NCBI GenBank assembly: GCA_964034945.1
Contig: OZ035962.1
Span: 29,030,943-29,094,942 of the forward strand
Reading direction: 5' to 3'
Source: Chrysopilus asiliformis
Taxonomy: Eukaryota > Arthropoda > Insecta > Diptera > Rhagionidae
Length of the DNA: 64,000 nucleotides
Made by a program: the position numbers and the translations under genes. Below, piece by piece: positions 37,948 to 50,061 of the stretch. How positions within the stretch are numbered: the first letter of the stretch is position 1; each line of letters starts with the position of its first letter. The notes under the pieces are model-generated. The model was given only the letters and a program-made list of their open reading frames with translations. It was not told the origin of the DNA and searched no databases.

Positions 37948-40900
37948 AATAAATAATAAAATATTATTTCACTTGATGAATTTCACTTGCGATGACTTTT
38001 GCGTATTTTTACTTGCTTATGTGCTACTTGTATCAAAAATTTTTCAGAAACAAAATTAATAACAACCCGTCTATTCATTGAAATTCATCTAAAAAAATGT
38101 GTACAGATCAAAACGAAGAGAACGAACTTTATTTGAAGACTTTGTGAATAAAAAGAATGCACTTCCTAAAATTTCCCCTACGAAAAACTTTGAAATCTTT
38201 CTGTGAGCGTAATTCAACATTTTGATTCAACAACTACTGGTTGGGAACTTCTAATCGCATTACCATCATTCCAAAAGTTTCCCATGCATTGTTTATGATG
38301 CGGTTTAATCGGCTGTTGTGTTTCCTTGTTTGAATGTGGGATCCCCAAAAGACTTCTGTCCACCACATACTATTTTACGTGCATCTTTGGAATTATAGTT
38401 ATATTTCTTCTCCATTTTCAGCTATACTAAAGATCAGATACACGTACTTGCGGCATAAAAAGCAAATCCAATTGTCCGTACGTATATTGAGTCTGACTGT
38501 TTATTTTTATACTCCATATGCGAATCATATAGTAGTATATTAGATTCAGAATACCGCTTGTAATGCATCGAACCAATCGTCGAACACAAAAATTAACTAT
38601 ACCAAAGTGGCGACGAATTTAAATACCGAAATCTCAAAAGATTTTGATTTTCGCCTCTCCATCCGCCCATACGTCTAGTCTTCCGTCTATACCTTCGTCC
38701 GTCCGTCCATGAACTACTACATAATTTTCGAAAGGAATGAGCTAGGGGCTTGAAATTTGGTACAGTTGCATTTATCAAAAAGTAAGGCTAAGTTCTTGAA
38801 CACGCAAGATCGAACCATACAAATGAAACAGTTTTTCGCAATTTTCTCGAAAACAGTGAGTTGTATCAAAAAAATGTGAAAAAACTGTGTGGAAAATATG
38901 ATTTCACATAACCGTTCCATTCATCAAAATCCAGTCGGACCAAAAATTCGATCTGTCCTCATATCGAGTATTTGATGATTGCCCCCTAGCAATTGAAGTT
39001 TTTCTTATGTTTAAATTTCACTTTGATCTCGACGGAAAACTCGTCTTACTATCATAAAATAAACCATTTTACCGGAGATCCAAGCGGCCACTTTAGTGCT
39101 TCGAAGTCGAGATTGTCTTTGCGTCTACCTGTGTGTTTGTACGTTAACTGTTATAAGTGGTGTGGCAAAAAAGAAGCCAACGTCTTAAGAGATTGCCGAA
39201 TGGAAGATAAGTCGTCAATTGGCACTTGGACAAGCAACCTGGTTAGAGGCATCGATCTTTAGTGCTCAAAAACGTGTAAAATTATAAAATTTTAGTGTTT
39301 AGTTAATTCTAATATTTTGTGTTGCATCCAATTTTTTTTCGAATATTTTTAAGCAACCTTTTAAGGTATTTTTAATCCCATTGAAAGTGATAATTCGACA
39401 AAATCAAAAACGGAATTGCTCCAAGTGTGTTGAATTAAATTGGATCAAATTTGGATTATATGAGAAAAGAAGCTTTAGTTGCATCGATATTGGCTATGAA
39501 AAGAACTAATTTGGAGTGAAAGTTTTTTTTAAAACCAAAAAAAAAAAAAAATAATCTTTTTTTGTGGTTTATCTAAAAATTTAGAATTTTTACTGAATTT
39601 CATAAAAACATTTTGGGACTTCCAGGTGATAATAAGTTGAGGACGAAATTATTTAATAGTAATAAGTATTTGAGGAATTTTTTCAATCTATTTGATTTTA
39701 GATTCCCATATTTTTGGATGAAAAATTTGGGATAATATGGAAATTCTATTTTTTTTATTAAACTGTGAAAAATGAAAAATTTCATTTATATTAATTTTTT
39801 AATATAAATCTGAATTTTAAGCAAGATGTTTATGGAAAGATTCTATTCGGATTCTATAAGAGAATTGAATCACAAAAATTTAAAATGTGATATGAAAATT
39901 TAAAAATTTGATGGAAAATTTCTTAAAATATTTTTCTTCTCCAAAATAAATTTTTTATCGATTTAATAAAATTAATTTATAAAAAGGAATACATTTTTAA
40001 ATACGGCTGCAAAAATGTTTTTTTTTTTTGGGAAATCTAAGAGGCTGTTTACATTAACGATTTTTACCACAATTCCGCGAATTTATTTTCATTTACCACA
40101 CAAAAAGTTTACTTAGCAATGAATCTCAGAATCTGAATTTATTTTAGCGATTTTATATAAAAAATTTTGTTGTTTATGAAATTTTTGCAGAATTCGTTAA
40201 AATCAAATGCTATTAAATGCTATCAAATGAATTTTTTTTGAATCCAAATGTTTTTATTTCCGACTGGATGTTCCCTTATTTTTTTAAAAATTGATTGGAA
40301 TAAAATTATATAAAATGGATTAAATATTTTAGAACTTTCTACAATAAGCACTAGCAATCAGTTGAGATTTTCAAAAATTAAAACCAAAATTTTGGAGACC
40401 CTTTTTGGAAAACCGATCTTTGAAGACCGACACAATCTTTGGGCATCATATTTCTCATTTAGTGCATATTTCTCATTTTAAAACTCTGTTTTTTGTATTT
40501 AAAAAAAATTCACGGATTTCTAGGGAAACAAATTTCAAAAATTCTAACTCGAAAACACCTCTACCGATTGGATTAAAATATTAGACAGTTTTTCATCCGC
40601 AAAATTATTCACAACTGGTATTTGCATGGAAAGCCGGAATTTTCTACCAGATTGTGTATTAATTTATCATTTGAAAAATACGAAAAGTATTCCAAATCGA
40701 GAATTTTAAGATTGATCTTGGAATTTAGACTGTTTGAATTGACAGAAGAATTGATCATTACTATCTGACATACATTGATTTTACGATGACCTAATTCCAT
40801 TGGACTCTTTAAAATAATTAATTTATGCAAATCTGTAGGCGTTATGAATTCCCTTAAAAGTTGATGGAAAGTCGTCCACCAGACGACAATCAGTAATGAT

Positions 40901-41410
40901 ACTGAGAATGCATAGTATATGTAATACGGCGCATAAATTAAGCAATAATATAATGCAATCATAAAGTTCCGTTAGCCTGAGAAATGAACTAAAAGCCAAT
41001 AAGCAGTTCATTTAAGACATGACTGAAGACTGTGATGCTTCATCATTTAAACTCGTACGAATGCCACGGCCAACATTCAAACGGTAACCAAACATCACCT
41101 GAGTTCATTGGCATGCAGGCTAGCACTCACCTCAATTTTCACTCGATCGGTGCCGACTGCCTGTATAGATTTTTCAACCGTGTTGTTGCTACTATAATGC
41201 CGACTTGACTGGCTGGAATACTAAGTTCATGATGTCTCTATCTCATGGCCAAGGTTTTCTTATTTTTCTTAATAATTGCCTATGGCAAACGGTTGGCGCA
41301 ACCGTGAAGATTCACTGAAGATACAATCAAGTTCATTGTTGCGCATTACTGACCAGGCAACCTGTTCTCAACCCATCGTCCATTCCAAGCGCCACAATTA
41401 TTTTATCTTA
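37948..41410. other. No supported gene; one mini-me-like fragment
   Basis: A minus-strand repeat fragment lies at 38525-38960. A minus-strand open frame of 117 codons at 40609-40962 has hydrophobic patches, but no motif or splice partner identifies it. The interval 41040-41410 is less AT-rich and precedes the acidic-protein gene; it could hold regulatory sequence. Confidence 0.4.
38525..38960 (-). repeat. Mini-me-like repeat, minus strand
   Basis: Read on the minus strand: 'TTGAGCTA'-like lead-in is replaced by 'CTAGCTCATTCC', then a degenerate GACGGACGGACGAAGG tract (about 38690-38706). It continues with 'ATCAAAATCTTTTGAG', 'TTTTTGTGTTCGACGATTGG' and 'TTCGATGCATTACAAGCGGT'. Same order of blocks as at 29690. 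Confidence 0.55.
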
Positions 41411-41422
41411 CTGGTAAAACGA

Positions 41423-41462
41423 TATAAGATGGTATCAAAAGGCATTTGAATTCGAGTTTAGT
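41423..41462 (+). promoter_or_regulatory. Candidate TATA promoter for the acidic-protein gene
   Basis: TATAAGA at about 41424-41430 lies some 30 bases before 'GAGTTTAGTTTTCG', which could serve as a start site. The first coding exon opens at a splice acceptor (41628/41629), so an upstream non-coding exon is needed; the interval 41460-41600 would be the place. No single donor could be chosen. Weak evidence. Confidence 0.22.
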
Positions 41463-41639
41463 TTTCGAATTTAAAGTGGGTCACATATCGATGAGACACT
41501 TTTCGTGCGAACAATTTCCGTTTTTGTATGTCACCCAAAGTGAAAAATACCAGCGCTACCAGCAGTGGCGGCCGTTTAGACTCTAAGATGTTTTCCAGGA
41601 AAAGTGAACATTTCTTCTTCATTCACAGATTGCAGTAAG

Positions 41640-44566
41640 ATGAAGGTCGCGATATTGATATTTGTTACTTGTCTTATCTGGAACTGCCAATCGTCACCTG
41701 TCCAGTTGGTCGAGAATCATGCTTTAGCAACGCAGGCGAAAGCGATCAAGTCTACGGGGAGACAATCAGGCGTGGTTGATAATGCAGTAGCTTCAAACAC
41801 CTCCGATGACGATGATGACGGTAAAGTAAAAGTTGCTTTCTTTAAATTTAAATTGGACGCGAATGGTTACACTGGCTAGAATGCAAAGATCGTGGGTGCA
41901 AATCTTTTCAAGAAATTGAAGCTTTCTAGTCAGGGACTTTAATCGAGAGTACCTTAATCTTTGCCTTCCGCTGGACAGAATATTTCCCAAAACTCTGGAA
42001 TTAAAAAAAACATCAATAAGGTTAAATTGCAGAGTTCTGAAGGAAGTATTCAATGTGTGAATGGATTTTACTATAAAATGTTGAATGAATGCTGTCTAAA
42101 GCTATACTTCGGCATTATTGTCCCAGCATAGATATAAAAACAAATCAAGTAAAATGACCATCATTATTGATATTTCTTATAAATTTTCTACAGATGACGA
42201 TGACGAAGATGACATTGAGGATGCTTTGGTCGGAGATGATGACGGTAAAGTAAAAGTGACCCAGTTTGAATTCTAAAATGGCTAATATTATTTATTTTTC
42301 TTATGAATTTTCCACAGACGATGACGACGACGATCCAGCGCCTGTTGGACAAGCAGCACAAGCAATTCCAGCGGCATCTTCAGACGACGATGATGATGAC
42401 GATGATGAAGAAGATGACTATATTGAGAGAATTTTCGACGATATTTTAGATGGTAAAACATCAAACTGATTTTTTTAACAAAGAACAGTCTCATAGTGTG
42501 ATTTTGTCACATTTTCTTTGTGTTTCAAATCATTCTCACGATTTTGCAACATTTTTAAAACTAGGAAATCATTTCTTAATTTTAACGACCATAAATAAAT
42601 TATGGGTGCCTCATTTGAGTGAAAAGCACAAAAACTTACCCTTGATATACACCTAAATTTCTAGAAAACTCTCTTGTAACCGCCCTCTTTCCCCTCTCCA
42701 CAGAAGATGATGATGACGATGACGATGATGCGGTTCCCTCGGTTCCCGCAAGCCCACAACCTGCAGCGCCCGCCACCCAACCCGCCGCTGCTGTTGCAGA
42801 ACCAGCAGGACAATCCGTTGCAACAAATGATGTTGACGTGGCTGGCGTAAATGTTGACTACCCGAATGAGGCTGACCAGACAGTCTTCTACGATGAAGAA
42901 AACGGTGCCATCGACACCAAAGTCGATATTCAGAGTCTCAACAAACCGCAGGAAACGGCACCAGTTGCGACAGGAGGCTCTCAGAAGATCTCCGCCAACA
43001 ATGTTCAGCAGCAAAATGTTAACGATGTTTCGGACAATTCGGAGGACGATGATGATGACGACGATGATGACATTGAAGGTGCGTTAGAGGATGAAGACGA
43101 TGATGATGATGACGACGATGACGTCATTGGAATTGATGGTGACGTCATAGAAGCAAAGCGTGCACGTGAGTCCAAGTCAAAAAAATTTCATCAAACATCC
43201 GCTTTGCATTGAAAAACTTTCGGCAACATGTTGTAGAACGTGTCCTGCCAGCTAAAAGCTAAAATCTGTGTGCTTGGTGATTGGTAGAGAGCCATAAAAC
43301 GCTTGAAAAATGGCCAAATTAAATGACAAAAAAAGAAATTTTGAAAAAAAAAATATCCAAAAAATCACAAAAAAAAAACGAATTTCAAGTTTAAATGAAT
43401 TTACAAAAGAAGATTCTTGTGTGAGTGGTACAAATATTTAAAATTATGCATTTAGAATTCACCAAAGTTTCTTTTTAACTTAAATTAAAAACAAGGAAAA
43501 AAAACATTTGACAAAACAGAAGAAACAAAAGACTATCTTGTAATAATACTTTGTTAATAATTTTTTATAGATGTAAAATTTTCTTTTTTTAATTTAACTT
43601 TAACTATTGTTTAATTTATTTATTTATCTGTTTATTTATTTATTTATTTAATTAATTTTGCTCATTATATTTTTAATGTAAACTGAAAAAAAAACTGGAT
43701 TTTGTTTGTTTTTTTAATTAACTTTTTTTTGCCTTACATTGCTGTCTCCGCGTTTGGTTTTTCAAGCGTTTTTCTCATGTATTTGTTGGCTTCCTCTTCT
43801 TTATCTTGCTATCCTGAGGCTTTGGTTTAAACCTTTTCCTTATTGTGTTCCTTCAAACATTTACCATTTTCCGCAAATTCTGAAAAAAATACTACGTTTT
43901 AGGAGTGGGTTATTAATTTGTATTTTTAATAAACATTAATATATTTTACTGATCGATATCATAATTCATAATTTTAACATGCTTGCAAAATAAATATACC
44001 ACACATCATTAAACTAAATTGGTAAAAAAAAGTTGTAAAAAACTGGAAAAATGATGTCTGCGTGAAAAAGCTGTCGAAATATTGGAAAAGGTTATACATT
44101 AATTTTCGAAAGGTTATATACAAAATATCCCCTTCGTGACGTTTTTTCGCGATGTTTTAAAGAAATATGGAATCAAATATCGGTTTCACAGTACAGCAAT
44201 CCCCCCTTCCCTCCTCCTCCCTTCCCTCCTCCTCCCTTCCCTCCTCCCCCCTTCCCAATTCCCGCCTTCCTTCTCCTATAAATACGTGAAGTATCTTATA
44301 GACATCGTCTCGATCAGACAAAAATTTCGCCCATGTCCATATCGTGCAATGATTTTATATTTTCATTGTAGAAAAGACAGCATTTTTCATTATTAATGAC
44401 ATTTTCTTCATGACATTCTTCATGACATTTTTCATTGCATTTTTCATGGCATTTTTCATGTCATTTTTCATGTCATTTTTCATGTCATTTTTCATGTCAT
44501 TTTTCATGTCATTTTTCATGTTTGTCAGTTAGAAAGCGCGCAAAGCTAAAGCTGACGAAACGGTAG
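41640..44566 (+). CDS. Secreted aspartate-rich protein, five coding exons
   Basis: Coding parts are 41640-41820, 42194-42244, 42318-42452, 42704-43165 and 44529-44566, and every intron is phase 1. Donors are GTAAAG, GTAAAG, GTAAAA and GTGAGT; acceptors are CTACAG, CCACAG, CCACAG and GTCAG. The product is about 288 residues. It opens with a signal peptide (MKVAILIFVTCLIWNCQSS). Every exon junction but the last falls inside or beside a run of Asp, and runs of 5 to 10 Asp alternate with Pro/Ala/Gln-rich and Val/Asn-rich linkers. The end is basic (EAKRA, then KRAKLKLTKR). The ATG at 41640 follows an acceptor by 11 bases. Proteins this acidic in insects may bind calcium or act as sticky extracellular or salivary products; no family was recognised. 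If the last donor is not used, translation would stop at 43212 after 15 further codons. The last exon is short but is followed by AATAAA 29 bases later. Confidence 0.72.
42453..42703 (+). other. Intron 3 of the acidic-protein gene
   Basis: 251 bases from GTAAAA to CTCCACAG, with a strong pyrimidine tract (CTCTTTCCCCTCTCCACAG). Short open frames on either strand here are chance. Confidence 0.6.
44204..44275. repeat. Polypyrimidine CCCTCCTCCCTT repeat
   Basis: About 70 bases of C and T only, apart from a few A, built from repeats of CCCTTCCCTCCTCCT. The block is close to mirror-symmetric and could form triplex DNA. It lies in intron 4 of the acidic-protein gene. Confidence 0.8.
44400..44521 (+). 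repeat. 12 bp tandem array (ATGTCATTTTTC)
   Basis: About ten head-to-tail copies, the last five almost perfect, the earlier ones varied (CATTGCATTTTT, CATGGCATTTTT). The array ends directly at the acceptor of the last exon and supplies its T-rich tract. Confidence 0.85.
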
Positions 44567-44594
44567 AAGCCCGTTTTTGAAAAAAAAAAGAAAA

Positions 44595-44600
44595 AATAAA
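44595..44600 (+). terminator. Poly(A) signal AATAAA of the acidic-protein gene
   Basis: AATAAA lies 29 bases after the TAG that ends the proposed last exon, which supports that exon. Confidence 0.5.
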
Positions 44601-46356
44601 TTTTCACCCCCGTTGGGTGAAGAGAATTAAAGTTAAATGTGACTTACTTTCCGTACTCAATGAATTTTTAAACAATTTTTAAAACTTTTATTGGAAAACA
44701 AAATAATTTTTTTAACTATCGGCAATAGTTGGTTCGAAGTTCCGAATTTTTTTTAAACTAAGAAAACCAAACACGACCTTTACTTTCTTCAACTAAAAGC
44801 TTCATTTAAAACTTACATAATTCCATCGTGGATTGACGTCAATGTACCACACCACAGTACAATATTTTCTAACTTAAGTACATTTTCTTATATTCAAAAG
44901 AAAGGTGGATATTTCTTCACGTGTATAATTCGATCGCATTACACTGTATATAAACAAGAATTTCCAGCATAATGTCATATTATTAGCGCAGAATATCAAA
45001 GTCAATTCTAGCATTGATTGAATTTAAATATCCAGAAAATAGTAGGTTAATAATACACCGATGGCAACATTTAACGAATAGTGTGAATAAATCAACTGTT
45101 AAGAATAGCATTTGAAATGTGTCCTCGTTAAAAAGTCTTTGGTTATAGCACAATTTCTTTAATTCTATGAAAATATTTGATTCTGTTTCATGAAGTTTTT
45201 TTTTGTGTTTTTCATATTCTTTCATTGACTTGATTTTGAGTATTATTATCGTATGTTATTCACCAATTTTGTATGACATTTTTGGGTTATTATTTTGATT
45301 TTTTGTATGATTTGAAACTTACAGTCAAAGTGTTCCAAATTTTCTTCTTTCTTTTTTACTTATGCTTTAATATACACTCATGAATGGATTCAATGAACAA
45401 ATGAATGAATGAATTTTACTCATTGATTAATATTAATGCGAGCAACTCAGTAGCCCCTTAATCATGCTGACTCAGGTATACAATAATAATAATATCTTAT
45501 ACGAGTCGAGCTGAATGAGGGGTAGAGCTACGATGGGTGGAATAACTTCCAGCGGTCTACAATATCGGATAAGTATATGAATGGAAAACTTTCACCGCAT
45601 TAGCATTTATTGGTCTTTGGAGTTGAGAAGAATTTCTACTTTCGTTAGACATCATAATATAAAAGAATACAAATATATTCATAGATTTATTTAGTATCGA
45701 TATAGAAAATTTCTATTTGTAACTAAAGCCAAAAGAATAATAAAATAGAAATAATAGAAGAATGAAGAATAGAGACATGTGAGGCTTTCTAATAGCTTTT
45801 TTATACATCTTTTCGACAAAAACAAGAGCTTATGTCCACAAAACAAATATTAACTAATGATTTTGCCTTTTTTGTAAAAATTCTAATATGCAAAAACTTA
45901 GACGAAATTCCCTTTTCGGTCCAATTTTTTGCTTCATTGCAGAAATGTGACCTTTTTCAGACTGTCTATATATATATGGTTTTTGTTGTTGTTGTTAAAA
46001 TCCTGTGCCTCTCGAAATCGCACAAAATTCAGCCTTATTTGCTTGCTCGTATATGGCTATGTCCAATAAATCAAAATGATTAAGCTGCTGTATTAACATA
46101 AAAGGAATAAGTGGCACATTTCTACTATCCCTAAAATATTTCACCACTAAACGAGTCCTTTTTGTTCACTAAATGTCCTTACACTATACAACATAAGAAT
46201 TAATGGCTTTTACATAGTTTTCTATTTGAATAGGGATTATCAGGGAAAAAAATTACCATTTCGAATTGTAAGATTAGAAAGTCGTCATTTAAAAGTTAAA
46301 TTGTAAAAGAGATGTATTTACGGATTTTCTCGAAAAAGTACATTAAAATCTAAGTA
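44601..46356. other. No supported gene
   Basis: AT-rich. The interval 45425-45610 is less AT-rich but has no exon chain. Open frames at 44983-45225 (minus) and 45832-46083 (plus) carry no motif. Confidence 0.4.
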
Positions 46357-47302
46357 GGGGTGACCGGGGCTATTCTGAACGTTTTGTGTTTCGGCCGTCC
46401 TGGTGGCTGGATGTCGGCGATTTCAATTTCGAAAAATTATAGAAAATTCTGTGCTCTACAACTTCCAAGAACATTGTTAACCCGTCGGAGCATCGCAAAT
46501 AGGCTTTTTTGGTCGATTAATGAAATATGAATTTTCGTTCGAATCAGCCCCACGGTGGGGCTAATTCGTACAAAAGCGAGATTAGTCTTTTGAGGCGGTT
46601 TTCAAGGCGAGAAATGTAGAAAAGAGGTGAATAAAAAATAAAAAAAAGGAAATTTTGTTAAAAAACTCATTTGTTTTTATTTATGACTTCATTACCATCA
46701 CATAGAAACAAATATGTTCGTATTAATTTTTGCGTTGATTTCTTGGAGCGGCCGCTGGCTTTTTCCGTGCCTTCGCGCCTTTCTTCCTTCTCACGTTTAT
46801 ATGTACGCACCATCCTAAAACAAATCGTAAAAACTGCAATCAAAATCATAAAAACGAAAAAATAAACAAAGAAAACACCGAAACACATGTAAAAAATCGC
46901 GTTCGAATCAGCCCCACCGAAAATGTACAGAATAGCCCCACACCCATTTTTCGCAGTCAGAAACGCGCTCAACAGAAATACACGAACTGATCGACTAAAC
47001 TATATTTCATTCCGAAAGAGCACTAATAACTTACCTTGTGTACAAAAATTCACAATGAAAAATTTGAAATAACTCTCAGAAATCGAAACTTTCTGCGCAG
47101 AAAATATTTTCAGCGAACGCACGAAAAAACAAAAACAAACAAATATGGCGTCGCATTGCCGAGAATGGTGCGCAACTACTGACGTTCGTTTACCGTGCCG
47201 AGAGCCAGCTTCACCTAAAATTTCCGCTCTCTAGCTCATCACAAACGCGCGGACACTCAAATAGAAGAAAACTGCTGTGTTCGGAATAGCCTCGGTCTCC
47301 CC
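46357..47302. mobile_element. TA-flanked MITE, GGGGTGACCGGGG termini
   Basis: 946 bp between TA dinucleotides (46355-46356 and 47303-47304). The left end GGGGTGACCGGGGCTATTCT pairs with the right end GGAATAGCCTCGGTCTCCCC over about 24 bases with few mismatches. Inside, 'CGTTCGAATCAGCCCCAC' occurs twice as a direct repeat (about 46532 and 46898). A 101-codon minus-strand frame in it shows no transposase motif, so the element is non-autonomous. Confidence 0.75.
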
Positions 47303-47304
47303 TA

Positions 47305-48888
47305 TCTATCATTTAGAATTTTTCATGTAAATAATACAGTTTATTTAAAAAACTAGATCAGATGAACAGGTAAAAATTTAAAATAACAAGCTTTTTTTTT
47401 AAAATTCGCTGATTTAAATTCAAAATTCAGAATATTTTTCTCGCCGTTAAAATGCCCATAAATGCGTGATACTAATTTTCAAAGGCTTAAACTATGTAAA
47501 AGCCATTAATCACTCTTACAAACAAATTTTTAAATGCAAATTTAAAATAAAATCATAAACAACCTAAAAAAGCGCCGCAGCCGATTATTTTAAAAGAATG
47601 AAATGTAACTTAAAATTGTGAAACCAAAAAAATGCGCCACAGGTCCACATTTTTAAAACTAAAACGAATTGTCTGTAAATTGTTGATTTACCTACAATAT
47701 GATCGTTTAATTTTTGAAAAAAAATTTAAGTATGGCTGGGAAAAATGTTAAGTAAGTCCCGAAATGACTGGGGCAGTCCCGGATTTAGGCACTAGAAAAA
47801 ATGATCACTAAATATCCAAAACGTTTTATGTTGCACCAGAGTACATATTTTTCTCCCCTGTGGCACATCTTTCAATAATATTCCACAAAAATCGGATTAT
47901 CTCAAAAGATTTGCTCCTCGGCGTATTTCTCTTTATTGATATTTTTACAATTTCCACTGCGATTATTTATAAAACCTAAAAAACACGAAATTTTAAATTA
48001 CTTTTGCACTGTTTAGTTTTTAATTTAAATTACTGCGCCACATTTTCTTTTAAAAAATTCACCTGCGGCGCATATTTGTATTTTTTCCCCTTAGTTTTCG
48101 TCTGGATCAAGCTTTAGTTTTTAAATAAAATTTCTTGTTCATTCCGTACAATCTTTAAAGTATTTCTCGGCGAATGAAACTTCCGTTGAAATAATATGTC
48201 AAAGACAAATAATATTTTGCATGTGAAAACCACATTCGCATTCGTAGCAAAAAATCTCACTAAAAATTGAGAAAAGCTCTTTAATTTTTTTGGTGAAGTT
48301 TTAATTTTTTGGTAAAGTTTTAATCTTTTGGTGAAGTTTTAATTTTTTGGTAAAGTTATTGTATTTTTTAGCTGGACATTTAATTTCCACCTATTTTTTT
48401 ATCTGTCACACAAAAACTAATTTATTTGCAAGAACTATATTTGATTACTTACTGATTTTCCCGCTTTCTTAAACTAACTGCTGATTTTTTTTAACAACTA
48501 AGTCGCAAAGCTTTGCAAATTAACATATTTGGATAAAAAAAAATTACTTCGTTTGTTAACAATTTTGAGTATATTTTCATGTAATCATCTAACATCAAAC
48601 TATGTTTTGTCTTTGATGCCAATAAATGGACTTGATTGTTGTCGTTTTTGCTTCATTGTCGTTCGTATCAAGGAATCGAAAGACATTTTATCGAACGACT
48701 AAACAAATAATCTGCTAGTAGATAACGTCGTATCTGTTAGTTACTAAAACTACAGTAGAATTTGTGTAGTCAACCAATTTACTAGATACAAAATATATAG
48801 TTATCTATCTTTATAGCATACTATACTACTAATTAGGAATGTTGATAAAACTAATAAGTTCTATGTAGGTTCGTTAGTAAGGGACAAC
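47305..48888. other. No supported gene; small tandem repeat
   Basis: At about 48287-48358 a 20 bp unit (TTTTTTGGTGAAGTTTTAA) repeats nearly four times. The rest is AT-rich. This interval precedes the gene at 48889 and may contain its promoter or 5' exon, which I could not define. Confidence 0.4.
48287..48358 (+). repeat. 20 bp tandem repeat
   Basis: About 3.5 copies of a unit reading GGTGAAGTTTTAATTTTTT, with GTGAAG and GTAAAG alternating from copy to copy. Confidence 0.8.
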
Positions 48889-50061
48889 ATGGTACCAGAA
48901 ATTATGACAAGTCGCTACAACAGATTCGTCGATGGTATATTCTCCCGAATTAATAAGATACTAAAGAAGTCATACGACCCTGTTGTCGTTCAGTTGGCCC
49001 TAAACGGGGAGCAGGAGAAATCGAAAAGGCTTCATCATGGCAAAAGGTTCGTTACATCATCATTAACTTCAATTAAATAGAAACTCTGATGATGAGAATG
49101 TGAATATGTATCATTGTTTGTATAGGAAATCATCGAAGAAAAATCGAAGACAGGCAAAACCAAAGGAAAGTTCTTCTCAGCCAATTGAAAATAAAGCCGA
49201 TGAACCAGAGATGATTCAACCACTACCCGATTCGACAGTGGATCCAAATGAGAAAACTTATGTCTTAATACCGCAACCAGGTCAGGGTCAACGGTCCAAT
49301 CAGGAGATTCCCGTCGGTATTCCGGAAAAGTTCATTACTTCCATATCATCGAATGTCAATCCCGAGGAGCGAACAACATCTTTGCGAAGCGGCCAGAAGA
49401 GGAGTCCCTCAGGAACAACATCTGGCAGACGAAGGAAATCATCCAAGTCGAAAGGCAAGCAAAATGGATCCTCGCCAAGAAGATCCAAGGCCCAGGGAAC
49501 ACTGTATGGCCTGGCATCATTGAAACGTATCGGAAACGTGAAGGTGACACCGAATGGCAGCAACTCAACTGTGAAAAGTAAATTTTCCCTCGGACCATTG
49601 ACACTGAAGGTGGAGAAGTCCTTCAAGCGCGGAAGTGTTCGTGATGTGAAAAGTGCTACAGCCAGCACCAACGAAATGATTGGTCGAATCAACCTGAAGG
49701 TTGTCAACGGTGCTGCGACACTCGTTTCCATTAAGGTGCAACAGCCAAAACAGGTGAGAAATTCAATGTCATTTCACAGGTTTTCATTTCTTATATTTCG
49801 TTATTCTGCACTTCATTCCTGAAATGAAACTCAATTCCATTTACAATTTTTCTTTCCAATTTTCTAAATCGACATTAAATTTTCTTCCATTTTCACTGCG
49901 ACACACAGGTACAGGTGGATAGTGACGATAACCACGATCGAACCAGGGAATTTGTCTGGGAACGAAGTTCACATATTGCGCATTTAGTATCGGAAAAATT
50001 GAGGGCAGCTGCCGAATCACTCCTCCAGCCAGTCGGTTCGCAAATCACTCATCTTAAGTAG
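48889..50061 (+). CDS. Basic Ser/Lys-rich protein of unknown function, three exons
   Basis: Exons are 48889-49046, 49126-49753 and 49909-50061. Intron 1 is 79 bases (GTTCGT...TATAG, phase 2) and intron 2 is 155 bases (GTGAGA...ACACAG, phase 0); the frame joins cleanly to TAG and gives 312 residues. Intron 2 has a second possible acceptor six bases on (GTACAG), which would drop two residues. The N-terminal 50 residues are helical-looking ('RYNRFVDGIFSRINKILKK'). Residues 53-175 or so are low-complexity and rich in Lys, Arg, Ser and Gln. The part from about 180 to 312 looks folded ('GTLYGLASLKRIGNVKV', 'INLKVVNGAATLVSIKV', then 'FVWERSSHIAHLVSEKLRAA'). No signal peptide or membrane segment is seen. 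I do not recognise a named family. The start could lie further upstream, because the frame is open back to 48832. Confidence 0.68.

Larger units (their letters stand above)
43166..44528 (+). other. Intron 4 of the acidic-protein gene
   Basis: 1363 bases, the largest intron of the gene, opening GTGAGT and closing TTTGTCAG. It contains AT-rich text, a (TTTA)n patch at about 43610-43655, a polypyrimidine block at 44204-44275 and a 12 bp tandem array at 44400-44521 next to the acceptor. Confidence 0.6.

Noticed and set aside
40609..41011. Minus-strand frames with hydrophobic stretches, considered as a chemoreceptor
   Set aside because: The two frames overlap out of register, a stop precedes the ATG, and no receptor motif or splice partner was found.
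42661..43014. A 117-codon minus-strand frame
   Set aside because: Antisense to the Asp-rich exon 42704-43165; Asp codons read backwards give few stops.
44529..44579. An alternative last-exon reading 'KARKAKADETVEARF' ending at TGA 44578-44580
   Set aside because: It looks protein-like, but no acceptor puts it in register with the phase-1 donor at 43165/43166.
49300..49731. A 143-codon minus-strand frame
   Set aside because: It is antisense to exon 2 of the gene at 48889-50061, whose splice-linked frame is better supported.
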